DNA of 64,000 nucleotides, taken from assembly GCF_000384075.1 (NCBI RefSeq), contig NZ_KB913025.1:3985215-4049214 (forward strand), given 5' to 3'. The position numbers were made by a program, and so were the translations under genes. This stretch comes from Methylovulum miyakonense HT12 (GTDB lineage Bacteria > Pseudomonadota > Gammaproteobacteria > Methylococcales > Methylomonadaceae). The notes under the pieces are model-generated. The model searched no databases. It was not told the DNA's origin and saw nothing but the letters and a program-made list of their open reading frames with translations. Numbering within the stretch: the first letter of the stretch is position 1; each line of letters opens with the position of its first letter. Shown piece after piece: positions 51,885 to 60,587 of the stretch.

Positions 51885-53516
51885 TTAGTTTTTTGGCTGT
51901 TTTAAAGAAAGGATGGCATTGCGTAAGAAACTGCCTGCGGGCGGTTTCTGTTGCAGTGGCCTTCTTACGTGGACATCCGCTGCCAAGGTGTCACCTTGCG
52001 TGGTTTCGCCCGTTTTTAACTTTAGGGATGCTGATTGTGCGGGTATGCTTGCGAACACTGCACTGAAGCTTTCTGAAAGGACGCTATTCTCCACACTGTC
52101 AAGCACATCTTGTGACACCCCTTTTTTCCAGTTGTAAAGTGCGGTGGAAAAACTGGTGTCCTGCAACGCCATTTGCCTGCCCAAAGTCCAGGCGGCGGCA
52201 TACGAGACATCCAACATTCCCGTAGTGGGGTCAAAAATGGTCGCTTTGTCTGGCGATGGTATGGGTAAGTTAATGGCGGCTTTGTCTATTTGGTAAGGTG
52301 CTAACGGGCCGCGATACCAAGACACGGTCCTATCAATAGTGAATACGCCACTGGTGTATTCGGCGGCCCGCAAGTTATGGTTGAGCGGTACATAGCCCAT
52401 GCCCAAAGCGGCCTTTACAATCGGTATCGCCGCTTCCGGGCAAGTGAGCCGTAAGTTGGTGTTGGCAGCCAGATCCGCATTGGTCTCATGGTTTACTGGC
52501 GGTGCGGCATTGTTTAAGGCATTTAATTGGTCCACAAACGTCGCGCTTTCACCAGTGGAGTAAAAATTCCAACTTTTTAAAACCGCCAAACGCAACAATT
52601 TTGAAATGTCAGGCGTGAACCCATCCTGATTGTCAGGTGCACCACCGTCTTCACTGGTAGGTAGAAAATCTTCCATTTCTTCCAAAGAGACCAAATAGGC
52701 ATAAGTCTTTTTCATGGGGTTGGGCAAACGGTTGCCAAACACAATCGAGAAACTGCCCTCAGGCTCCCCGACATCCGATATGCCGGGCATGGTGGGCTTA
52801 TTGATCAGGCTGACTTTGCGGACGTGCGCCATTAGGCTGAGGTCGTTGATGGTAGGGGCGATTTTAAAAAACAATTCCAGCGGGATGTCCAATATTTGTA
52901 TGGTATCCGTCAGCTGGTCACCTGGATCAAGGTACGTGCTTAACGGCTTGCTTTGGTCAGTCACACCGTAAAAATAAGAATAGTTCGTACCTAATGTGCT
53001 TTGCGGGTTGGCGCTGCTTAAAAACAGGTCGCCGATGGCCGCATCTGCTGGTGTTAACTTAAAACTGGGGTATTGCCCTGCATAATTGGCAACATCATCC
53101 TCATCCAACAAAATAACCGTAAGCCATGTGCTCATATCCACATCCGTATCCTGGCCGGGAGACGGGGGGGCATTATCGAATTCTTCGTTAAGGGTTTTGG
53201 TCGGATAGCGTGACCAAGGGAAAGTGGTTTTGGTAAAGACCACATTGGGCAGTACGGTGTTGTATTCCCCTGAAGCATTTTCAGCGGGAAAAACCGAATA
53301 CACCAATTCCGTGGGCTTGCTCAACCGGAAACGGTCCCCGGTAACAGCAAAGCGGTAAGAGACCGAAAGCGAGTCGTCAGAAACGATATGCCCTTTGGCA
53401 TCGGTCACCTGCTGCGAAACATTTAATTGGTACTTGCCGTCTTCCAGCCCAGGAATGTCATGCTGGATAAACGAGACCAGTTGGTTCAGTTGCGGGTTGT
53501 TGGAATTGTCGCTCAT
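51885..53516 (-). CDS. 543-residue protein, family not recognised
   Basis: A 543-residue protein, MSDNSNNPQLNQLVSFIQHD, with a beta-rich N-terminal half (KYQLNVSQQVTDAKGHIVSD, then DRFRLSKPTELVYSVFP) and a mixed C-terminal half (AAYAAAWTLGRQMALQDTSF-like: DVSYAAAWTLGRQMALQDTS). No signal peptide or transmembrane segment. Lies 20 bp after the DUF6603-like gene and 5 bp before the 310-residue gene. It has no domain that I recognise. The three-gene block 543-310-1433 is probably a unit of the operon, perhaps a surface or injection-like assembly, which is inference. Confidence 0.65.
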   Translation of the reverse strand: MSDNSNNPQLNQLVSFIQHDIPGLEDGKYQLNVSQQVTDAKGHIVSDDSLSVSYRFAVTGDRFRLSKPTELVYSVFPAENASGEYNTVLPNVVFTKTTFPWSRYPTKTLNEEFDNAPPSPGQDTDVDMSTWLTVILLDEDDVANYAGQYPSFKLTPADAAIGDLFLSSANPQSTLGTNYSYFYGVTDQSKPLSTYLDPGDQLTDTIQILDIPLELFFKIAPTINDLSLMAHVRKVSLINKPTMPGISDVGEPEGSFSIVFGNRLPNPMKKTYAYLVSLEEMEDFLPTSEDGGAPDNQDGFTPDISKLLRLAVLKSWNFYSTGESATFVDQLNALNNAAPPVNHETNADLAANTNLRLTCPEAAIPIVKAALGMGYVPLNHNLRAAEYTSGVFTIDRTVSWYRGPLAPYQIDKAAINLPIPSPDKATIFDPTTGMLDVSYAAAWTLGRQMALQDTSFSTALYNWKKGVSQDVLDSVENSVLSESFSAVFASIPAQSASLKLKTGETTQGDTLAADVHVRRPLQQKPPAGSFLRNAILSLKQPKN

Positions 53517-53536
53517 GGTGTGTTTTTCCGTTTCCG

Positions 53537-56500
53537 TTAAGCTTCTAGGCTCTCACCTAGCATCATCACTTCAGGCCAATCGGTCAGGGCCGTTTGCGAT
53601 GCGAATGTGGTGAGGTTGGCAGTGCTGTATGTTGAAAATCCCAGCAGGTTAAGATTTTCGAAGATGGCCATCCTCTGGCTGCTCACCCAGGTGTCTGCCA
53701 ATGAACTGAGCACGTAGCCGGTATTCTTAAGTTCAGCCGTATGCTGGCCCGAAACCGTAACCGTCAAGGTATCTGAGCCTTCCCCTGTGCTGCTAACTTC
53801 ATAATCGTCATCAATGACTTGTGCTTGGTAAGAAAAATAATAGTTGTTGCCTTGCTGGTACAGCAGCTGTATCAGCAACACCCCGTTCACCCGATTCGGC
53901 AGCCGCGGTAAAGGCGTGATGTTAAAACCGGTTAGGCAAGCCTTCAAAAATGACGGGTCGGTGACCTTAGGTTTTTCTCCCGTGGAAGACTCCCATAATG
54001 CGGCGGATGAATCCAAAACCACCGGGGCCAATGACACGGCGGTGATGTATCCATAATTGCCTTGGTCATCCATCTTCAATAGGCTGATGGCCATGCTGGA
54101 AGTGACCCCGTTAAGGGCCATGGGCTTGATATTGACCGTAGGGTTCCAGATATGGGTGCCGTCCATCTGGTTGGCTGTATCGCCAAACGTCAGGTACGGC
54201 CATTGCGCCGCATCCACGGGCGGTGGGGAAACGTTATAATCGCCAGGGTCATTGGAAACCGGTTGGCTTGTGCGATCCCCGGTGCCCCATAACGGGGTAT
54301 TGGCCGGTAGGGTGCTACTCACCAGAATGCTGAAATGGTCGGGATCCAATATCCAGTCAAAGCCGTTCACATCGCTACCCAATAAACCAGCCGCCACAGT
54401 GGACTTAAGGATATTGGTGGATGCCGCGGCTTCGCCCGCCGTTGCCGCCATCGCCATTAAGGCCTTGTGGGGGGCGGGCTGTGCAGGTGTGTCCCCTGGC
54501 AAGAACATGGTTTTAAAATTCTGCCAACCAATAGGTTCCGGTTGTTCTTGTGCCGCCCCGAAAGAGATAGTGAAAGAAACGACATCCAAATCCACTTCCG
54601 CAACCCCGCCAAACGGAGGCCCCCACAATTGCAGGTCGGCCCCAACCGACACGTTCAGCGTGACCAAACCCAGATTGACCGAACACCCCACATTGACATA
54701 GACGTCCGCTTCATAATGGAAAGGGGCCCAGGCAATTAAAAAGTCGGCCCCAATAGTAAACCACGCTTTGATGACATCTAAATCCCATGTGGCATTCATC
54801 GAACCACCCGCCATAAACATGCCGGGGGTCAGTGCGAAATAACAACCGCCCGTGACATGGAACGGCCCTAAGTTAAAGTTGATCCCCAACCTAGGCACTT
54901 TGGGATAATAAGCAGGCGGTGTAAATGCCGGATGATAACCGCCGAGCGTCACAACAAAATCGCCAGTTTTAGGCCCATTGGCGATCACTGGCGGGTTGAA
55001 CCAGATATAAAAAGCAAAACCGCCAGTGATCTGGCAGAAACTGCCAAAGATATACGAAGCTGGGGAAATGATGCCCTCCACCGCCAACAAACCTGTCGAT
55101 GGGGAAAAGGATGCCAAAATGTCTATTTCCACATAAGCAATCGGGGTAGGCGCACCCGTAGGGAAATTCATGGAACAGCTGCCAAGCAAAGCCACTTGGA
55201 AATCCACCCCAAAGGAAACCGTCACCAAGGCAAAGGCGTTGATCATTTGGAACGATGAAAAAGTAACGCCTGCGGCCACCCAATATTGCCCCGGATCGGG
55301 AATAAAGTATTCCTGCATTTGCGGCAGCACAGTATTGATCGTGTCCGCAGCGGAGCCCCCTTGTGGAGGGGCTTTAGAATTCGGGCCTGGCAATAGGATA
55401 TAACCAGGCAAATTCTCGAGGGTGGGCAGCTTGAGCAAATCGTTTACACCAAAACCTCCGGCAAAACCATTCAGATAAAGATAAGGCGGCCCGCCGAGCG
55501 GTACATTGATATTGGCATAAATGAAAAAGGAAGCAGGGATCTGGATTTTTTGGCCCGCATGGTTAGGGTCATTGGCTGTATGTGCGGGTGTGTAACCACC
55601 CAATGCCTTAAACCCGATACTACCTACTTGGACAATAACTTGCCCATAATAAGCAGTGCCCCCGTCTTCTGCGGTGCTTTTCAAAAAGGCGCCGCCAATT
55701 TCAAGCCCACCCGTTTTGATGTCCATGGTCAGGCCATGCAAATCAAAACTAACCGTATCACCTGCGGGCATACCGGGCAAAGGCATAGGGAAAGTGATGG
55801 ACATCTCTTCTAGCCCTAAGGAAAAGCCGCCTAACGAAAAACCCGCCGAAAACCCAAATGAAGCTTCCCCTTTGCTGTAGTTAAGGCCAATTTTTTGCAA
55901 GTCCACCGGGCCGAATTTTTTATTGATGTTTATCCAATGCACTGAAGTGGCGGGCGGGCTGGTTTTGCCGCTACCAAAAGGTGGCGGCGGTGTCTGGCTA
56001 CTGGGTTTGGGGGTTGCCAGCAATGCCATAGGCAAGGCAAAATTACTGCTGGCATTGCCGCTTTTTGACAAACCCGCCGTTAATGAAAAACCTTTCTTGT
56101 TAAGGGCGAAACTCTGTTTGTTGCCATCTGTTTTAATGCTGTACGTGTTTTTGTTCCTGGCCTCAGGGTCATTACGGGTGTATAGCAGGTTGGCTGAAGA
56201 ACCCACTTGCGGGATATTGAAAGCGACTGTCTTATCGGACACGTTGGTGTAAGAAAAGCCAATGTTGGTGAGGGACAACTCGTTAAAACCCGGCACATCC
56301 CCCACTAACGGCAAACTGGCAAACGCCAAGTTTACATTGACCGATGCCCCCACCACATAAGCGTTACCCGTCGTATTGCCGCTAAGGATCGTGTCAGCAT
56401 AAAAATTAAAGACGTAATGGTTAGCGTTGATGATTAAGTCGAAACTTCCTGCGGCGCCCAATTCAGTGGTCGTGTCCCCCTGCGTAGGTTTGGTGTAAAT

Positions 56501-56746
56501 TACTTGGCATACCAAATAATCAATCCAGGCTTCAATATCCAATTCAGGCGGCAATTGCACATCTACCCCAAACTGTTTGCCCACATAGCCAATAAAATTG
56601 GACAACGGTATTTCCGCGTCTTGTACGCATCCGTTAAAGGTATAAATTGTCTTACCTTCCGGCGTTTGATAACCGACACCCAAAGAAACCGGCACCGAGC
56701 CGATTTCCAGATTAAGCCCTGCAATTAATTCAACTTCTGTGGACAT
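53537..56746 (-). CDS. 1069-residue beta-rich protein, DUF6603-like
   Basis: A 1069-residue protein starting MSTEVELIAGLNLEIGSVPV. N-terminal residues 1-120 form a beta module that resembles the 167-residue product of the next gene upstream (FNGCVQDAEIPLSNFIGYVG compared with RQPEDPPVTVYLGDVIAFIE). The centre is long extended beta-strands with Gly/Pro turns (PPPFGSGKTSPPATSVHW, IPFG-like motifs). Near residues 700-712 the segment LQLWGPPFGGVAEVDLDVVS resembles the LWGPPFGG motif of DUF6603 proteins. No signal peptide. The function of the DUF6603 family is unknown. It is 12 bp after the 167-residue gene and 20 bp before the 543-residue gene. Confidence 0.65.
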   Translation of the reverse strand: MSTEVELIAGLNLEIGSVPVSLGVGYQTPEGKTIYTFNGCVQDAEIPLSNFIGYVGKQFGVDVQLPPELDIEAWIDYLVCQVIYTKPTQGDTTTELGAAGSFDLIINANHYVFNFYADTILSGNTTGNAYVVGASVNVNLAFASLPLVGDVPGFNELSLTNIGFSYTNVSDKTVAFNIPQVGSSANLLYTRNDPEARNKNTYSIKTDGNKQSFALNKKGFSLTAGLSKSGNASSNFALPMALLATPKPSSQTPPPPFGSGKTSPPATSVHWININKKFGPVDLQKIGLNYSKGEASFGFSAGFSLGGFSLGLEEMSITFPMPLPGMPAGDTVSFDLHGLTMDIKTGGLEIGGAFLKSTAEDGGTAYYGQVIVQVGSIGFKALGGYTPAHTANDPNHAGQKIQIPASFFIYANINVPLGGPPYLYLNGFAGGFGVNDLLKLPTLENLPGYILLPGPNSKAPPQGGSAADTINTVLPQMQEYFIPDPGQYWVAAGVTFSSFQMINAFALVTVSFGVDFQVALLGSCSMNFPTGAPTPIAYVEIDILASFSPSTGLLAVEGIISPASYIFGSFCQITGGFAFYIWFNPPVIANGPKTGDFVVTLGGYHPAFTPPAYYPKVPRLGINFNLGPFHVTGGCYFALTPGMFMAGGSMNATWDLDVIKAWFTIGADFLIAWAPFHYEADVYVNVGCSVNLGLVTLNVSVGADLQLWGPPFGGVAEVDLDVVSFTISFGAAQEQPEPIGWQNFKTMFLPGDTPAQPAPHKALMAMAATAGEAAASTNILKSTVAAGLLGSDVNGFDWILDPDHFSILVSSTLPANTPLWGTGDRTSQPVSNDPGDYNVSPPPVDAAQWPYLTFGDTANQMDGTHIWNPTVNIKPMALNGVTSSMAISLLKMDDQGNYGYITAVSLAPVVLDSSAALWESSTGEKPKVTDPSFLKACLTGFNITPLPRLPNRVNGVLLIQLLYQQGNNYYFSYQAQVIDDDYEVSSTGEGSDTLTVTVSGQHTAELKNTGYVLSSLADTWVSSQRMAIFENLNLLGFSTYSTANLTTFASQTALTDWPEVMMLGESLEA

Positions 56747-56758
56747 GGCAATGTTTCT

Positions 56759-57262
56759 TTATGAAGGAGATTTTGAGGTGGCGCTGAAGGAAATTCCCAG
56801 GCTGTTGATTTTCACCCAATTGTTAAGCTCGCCAGGTAGGGCGATAATACCTTTCGTGGGGTCAGCCCCTTCAACATCAATGTTGATGGAAAACAAGAAC
56901 TCTTTATCGGTTGAGTTAATGGTAAATTCGTAAATATTCACCAGCAATTGGTTGGATGAATTGAAACTTTCAGGGGTAATATTTGCATCCGGTTGTTTAA
57001 ACAGCACCGAAAGCGCGTCCATCCCAGGGTTGCTTGCCAAACCACCGGCCCCCACCCCCAATTGGTCTTCAATAAAGGCGATAACATCCCCTAAATAAAC
57101 GGTTACAGGCGGATCTTCAGGCTGACGGTTCAGCTTAAACAGAAAACCATTACTGACCCCGTCCTGCGAATTGCTGTCACCAAAAACAATTTCTGAAAGC
57201 AGGGGTACGGTTTCCTCCCCCACTTTTAAAACTGCGCTGAAAGATATTTGTGTTGTGCTCAT
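56759..57262 (-). CDS. Small beta-rich protein, paralogue of the DUF6603-like N-terminus
   Basis: A 167-residue protein, MSTTQISFSAVLKVGEETVP, all beta-like with a LNRQPEDPPVTVYLGDVIAF segment that resembles the corresponding part of the 1069-residue neighbour. It has no signal peptide, no cysteine and a short polar C-terminus (SFSATSKSPS). It looks like a single-domain version of the neighbour's N-terminal module, perhaps a chaperone or capping subunit. It lies 23 bp downstream of the 389-residue gene. Function unknown. Confidence 0.6.
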   Translation of the reverse strand: MSTTQISFSAVLKVGEETVPLLSEIVFGDSNSQDGVSNGFLFKLNRQPEDPPVTVYLGDVIAFIEDQLGVGAGGLASNPGMDALSVLFKQPDANITPESFNSSNQLLVNIYEFTINSTDKEFLFSINIDVEGADPTKGIIALPGELNNWVKINSLGISFSATSKSPS

Positions 57263-57285
57263 TGGTTTGTCTTGTGTGTTTTTAT

Positions 57286-58455
57286 TCAGCTTGCGCTGTA
57301 CGCTACCGATATGGACAGTTGCTCCACCGATAGGGGAATTTTTTCAAACAGGCCAAAACCACCCGACATGACAATCGAAGTGGAAAACTCATTGATAGTG
57401 CCCGTGGACACATCCGCACTGGTATCAAACTCAAAACTGTTTACCGTGATGTTGTCGCCTATGCCTACGTTAGTCCCCTGCCCCATCAAATCCTGCAACA
57501 TGACATTCACTGACTTGCCGGCAGGATTTTCCAGATAGGCGGCGATGCCGAACGTGTTGTCCGTTGAGCTAGGAAACGTCATGGTGAAATCGAAGGTAAA
57601 ATCCGGGTCACTTAACCCCACCGGCCCCGGATTGGCATAATTGCAAAGCTTTACCGACCCAAGCAACCCCCACGTCACCGCAGCATCCGATGTGGGATTG
57701 GTGACCGTCACCCAAACGCCTAAGGGATCCAAATAAAGGGCGTTGCCCATCAGCGGCAACTTTGAAATGCCGACTTCAACGTTGACAGAATTGATTGAGA
57801 TGCTGAAAGACGGTGCGAGGGTCACATAGCAAAGTAGCGACATGCTCAGTAACCCGAAAGACGTTTGCCCGGCAGAATAAGGCCCCAACTCCGTTGAAGG
57901 GAACCAGGCATTGCCTTCGGCCAACGGGCCCATCAAGAAATTCAGGTCATTAAGGCTGATGCCCACCCCGGTAAATTCGCCGGAAAGGTAAAAGAACCCG
58001 CCATTCATAGGCACCTGGGTATTAATGTCCACACTGGCTGAACCGATGGCGATGGTGACACCGAGGCTAAACACATCGGTCGGTGGTGAATCGCCTTCAG
58101 GGTCGGTCTGGGATGAAACGGTGTTGATATCCAACCAGGCATTTTTGGTGATGCTCCCGCCAATCAAGGGGATACAATTGGCAATCGCTTGGGTAAAATC
58201 CTGGTCATTGGTGGAACGCAGGGTAACCGTAAGGGAAGCACCGGTAGCGTCCACGGTGCCGCTTAACGGGATGCTGCCCATCCCTAGCATGGTTCCTATT
58301 GTGCTAAGAGCCGTGCCGGTAGCGTCCACATCCAATGTGCCGGTAAAATTATTACCGTTTAACGAGTGCTCGGAGAACACTAACAGGCTGAGTATGGAAT
58401 ACTGCAACGATGGATAAGTGCTGCCGTATTGGTCGGTGAATTTCCAGTTAGCCAT
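57286..58455 (-). CDS. 389-residue beta-rich protein, DUF6603-like composition
   Basis: A 389-residue protein starting MANWKFTDQYGSTYPSLQYS with a beta-rich fold and regularly spaced extended strands (SLGVTIAIGSASVDINTQVP, then GGFFYLSGEFTGVGISLNDL, then GLLSMSLLCYVTLAPSFSIS). The strand pattern and the V-D-I/T-G turns are similar to those of the 1069-residue protein, so they are probably related. No signal peptide or membrane helix. It lies 12 bp downstream of the EEP gene. Function unknown. Confidence 0.6.
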   Translation of the reverse strand: MANWKFTDQYGSTYPSLQYSILSLLVFSEHSLNGNNFTGTLDVDATGTALSTIGTMLGMGSIPLSGTVDATGASLTVTLRSTNDQDFTQAIANCIPLIGGSITKNAWLDINTVSSQTDPEGDSPPTDVFSLGVTIAIGSASVDINTQVPMNGGFFYLSGEFTGVGISLNDLNFLMGPLAEGNAWFPSTELGPYSAGQTSFGLLSMSLLCYVTLAPSFSISINSVNVEVGISKLPLMGNALYLDPLGVWVTVTNPTSDAAVTWGLLGSVKLCNYANPGPVGLSDPDFTFDFTMTFPSSTDNTFGIAAYLENPAGKSVNVMLQDLMGQGTNVGIGDNITVNSFEFDTSADVSTGTINEFSTSIVMSGGFGLFEKIPLSVEQLSISVAYSAS

Positions 58456-58467
58456 TTCAACAAGTCC

Positions 58468-59484
58468 TTAATATTCGATTATCATCGGTAGATGGTCGCT
58501 TACTTTGTTGTAATTGTTCAAAACCGCCACCAGATTGTTGGGATACAGCGCCACCGGATTAAGCGGTTGGGAAACATTCCTGGCATTGCCTATGAGATCA
58601 AGCACATACTCGGAAATGCCCCCAGGAGCGACACTAAAGTTATACAACAAATTGTCATACGCCTCTGAAAGGTAATTGCTAGGCTGGGGATTGACATTGG
58701 CAACCCTTGTCCTGACGCTGCTAAGTGTGCCATTGGGAATAAGCGAATTGTAGTTCCATGCCAGTAACTGGTTAAAACCGGTAACGGCCACCCCAAAGCC
58801 GTTGGTGTAACTAGAACCCGGGTTACAGTTAAAATCCCCCATAATAAAATAATCCGTCGGGCTTACAGCCGCAGTGGGGTCCAGCTCACCCACAATGCCC
58901 AACTTTCTAACATAATCTATTGGCGGCCTATACCTTACATTGGCACCACCTTTTACTGGCGGCGCATGGATCCCGACAATTTTCGTGGTGGTCGTGCCTT
59001 CCACTAATGACGCCATAAATGGTGTCCGCGGGTTGATGTAGGCATTATTGTTATCACGAAGGGAGATTGTGGCGGGGTTGGCATTAAAAACCAAGTTGTT
59101 GAAGATTACGCCTACCGTTTCATGGTTACCGGTTATCTTTGGGGTGGCGAAAGAATACTGGTAGTTGTTGTTGATATTTCGGGTTACAGCCACTTGGTTC
59201 ATAGCATTGGTGATTGCCGTGATTGTCGGGAGGCAAGTCCCGCTGACCGCCTGATTTTTATTATGCCCGCCCGTTTTCAACTCAATGATTACGAAAATAT
59301 CCGCCGGATTGTTCGATAGGCCCGCCAACCCCCATAAGTTGCTCCATGCCGCATCGCCCATCACTAATTTCATCATATAATCCAACACATTATTGCCTAG
59401 GCCATAGGGGGTGAATGTGTTGGTAAAAGCATTGCCTAATTTGGTTTGGCCGATGTTTTTTAAGTTCCAGCAAACTATTTTCAT
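58468..59484 (-). CDS. Endonuclease/exonuclease/phosphatase-fold protein, first gene of operon
   Basis: A protein of about 338 residues with the EEP fold (DNase I / AP endonuclease / sphingomyelinase superfamily). It starts MKIVCWNLKNIGQTKLGNAF (the VCWNLKN motif is the first core strand), and has DIFVIIELKTGGH (Glu metal site), VGIHAPPV, a DYFIMGDFNCNPGS motif (Asp/Asn) and the terminal VSDHLPMIIEY (catalytic Asp-His). So the catalytic residues are intact. No signal peptide is visible at ATG 59484; ATG 59514 (MNFNLTT) is an alternative start. Substrate could be DNA, a phospholipid or a nucleotide. It is the first gene of the 11-gene operon, which makes it a possible effector. Confidence 0.8.
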   Translation of the reverse strand: MKIVCWNLKNIGQTKLGNAFTNTFTPYGLGNNVLDYMMKLVMGDAAWSNLWGLAGLSNNPADIFVIIELKTGGHNKNQAVSGTCLPTITAITNAMNQVAVTRNINNNYQYSFATPKITGNHETVGVIFNNLVFNANPATISLRDNNNAYINPRTPFMASLVEGTTTTKIVGIHAPPVKGGANVRYRPPIDYVRKLGIVGELDPTAAVSPTDYFIMGDFNCNPGSSYTNGFGVAVTGFNQLLAWNYNSLIPNGTLSSVRTRVANVNPQPSNYLSEAYDNLLYNFSVAPGGISEYVLDLIGNARNVSQPLNPVALYPNNLVAVLNNYNKVSDHLPMIIEY

Positions 59485-59928
59485 ACTCTTAATTGTCGTT
59501 AAGTTGAAATTCATAATTTCTGATATAGAAACTTGCGGGCGCAATTTAACAAAGCATCGGCATTAAAAAAAATGACTATTACCTAAAAAAAAGTGAAAAA
59601 TCCACACTGACTGCTTTGGGTAACCCCAATCAACTGATTATTAATAATTTAGTTCTTTTATTTTTTCTTTCGTTTTTATATAAAAATGGAAAAAAAACCG
59701 AAATATGGATAGCTGTTCACAAAATAACCGGTAGTTCCTGACCGCCTTGCTAGGGAATCATGATCCGTTTCCCCAAGATACCCTAAGCACGCAAAGGAAT
59801 TTGTACGGTTCTTGAAACGAATTTTTTGGGAAAACCGCCTTCTTGTAGACCGGGTTTCGATGACCCTTACCCGAATAACTCGCACAACCGGGGGTGTTCG
59901 GCAAGCATCATCAAAATTGGCTTAGAAC

Positions 59929-60053
59929 GTGTTTTAAAAGCGTCGTGGGCGGTTCCGCACGGAGCGCAAAAACCGGAGTGTACTGGGACATACATGCGGA
60001 AAGCGGGCACTGCGCAACGCCGCAATCAGACCGCGTAGCAACTTTTAAAACAC
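59929..60053. repeat. Element bounded by a 12-bp inverted repeat
   Basis: GTGTTTTAAAAG at 59929-59940 is the exact reverse complement of CTTTTAAAACAC at 60042-60053, enclosing 101 bp with GGAGTGTACTGG- and GCGCAACGCCGCAA-like stretches. It could be a structured repeat or a small transposon relic. No second copy was found in this window. Confidence 0.45.
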
Positions 60054-60363
60054 CTTCTTAAACCAGGGCGTTACTGCTAGCCCAAAGGATGGAAACGTAT
60101 GGGAAAACCTGTGCCATCCAATCAACAATTGCGTTGGCGGGTGGCTAGTTTTGACAATGAAGGGATTTTGACCCGCAGTTTGCTTCTAGCGGGACGGCGG
60201 GCAACAAAAACCGAATCCAATGGAAATAGCCCGGACACCAGAACTGTTGGGGCAGTTCGGGCAGGTTGCCAAAACCATGGGCTTATGGAAGGGCGGTTGG
60301 CTTGGTAATCATACAGGGGAAATAGTGGCACGACGCCAACGAGACTGTGAAAGAATTATTTTA

Positions 60364-60470
60364 TGTCCACGAAAAACACGAAAAAACACGAAAGTGTAAA
60401 ACCAGATCAAATATAACTTATTGAAAGTTATTATTTAATTGTTTCGTGTTTTTCGTGTTTTTTGTGGACA
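60364..60470. repeat. Inverted repeat with CACGAAA units
   Basis: The left arm TGTCCACGAAAAACACGAAA (60364 onward) and the right arm (reverse complement TGTCCACAAAAAACACGAAA, ending 60470) flank a 46-bp AT-rich centre. A single similar arm occurs at 16169-16195. It may act as a terminator after the kinase gene or be a REP-type element. Confidence 0.6.
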
Positions 60471-60539
60471 ATCATTAATTCCTAGAGCATTTTGCAATAC
60501 TTTCACAGTCTCCAACGCTTATTGGCGAAGATCAAGGCC

Positions 60540-60559
60540 TGCCAATTTGTTAATTGGCA
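60540..60559 (-). terminator. Hairpin downstream of the kinase gene
   Basis: A perfect 8-bp stem, TGCCAATT/AATTGGCA, with a 4-base loop, 28 bp past the kinase stop codon. There is no T-run after it on the minus strand, so it is only a weak intrinsic terminator candidate. Confidence 0.3.
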
Positions 60560-60587
60560 ACCGGGTTTCAAATAGGAGGATTGCCGC

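Larger units (their letters stand above)
59485..60587. other. Gene-free region between operon and kinase
   Basis: About 1.1 kb with no supported gene. The 60 kb end holds the CACGAAA inverted repeat (60364-60470) and a hairpin after the kinase gene (60540-60559). The middle holds a 12-bp inverted repeat at 59929-60053. The 59545-59700 part is strongly AT-rich (several T and A runs on the minus strand) and is where the promoter of the 11-gene operon must lie; I see no clear -35/-10 pair, but TTGTTA at about 59547 with TATATC at about 59522 is a weak candidate. Short ORFs here (60-70 codons) have no family resemblance. Confidence 0.5.

Noticed and set aside
60099-60308. 69-codon ORF upstream of the 11-gene operon
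   Set aside because: No ribosome-binding site, no family resemblance and an opposite-strand ORF of the same size; probably non-coding.
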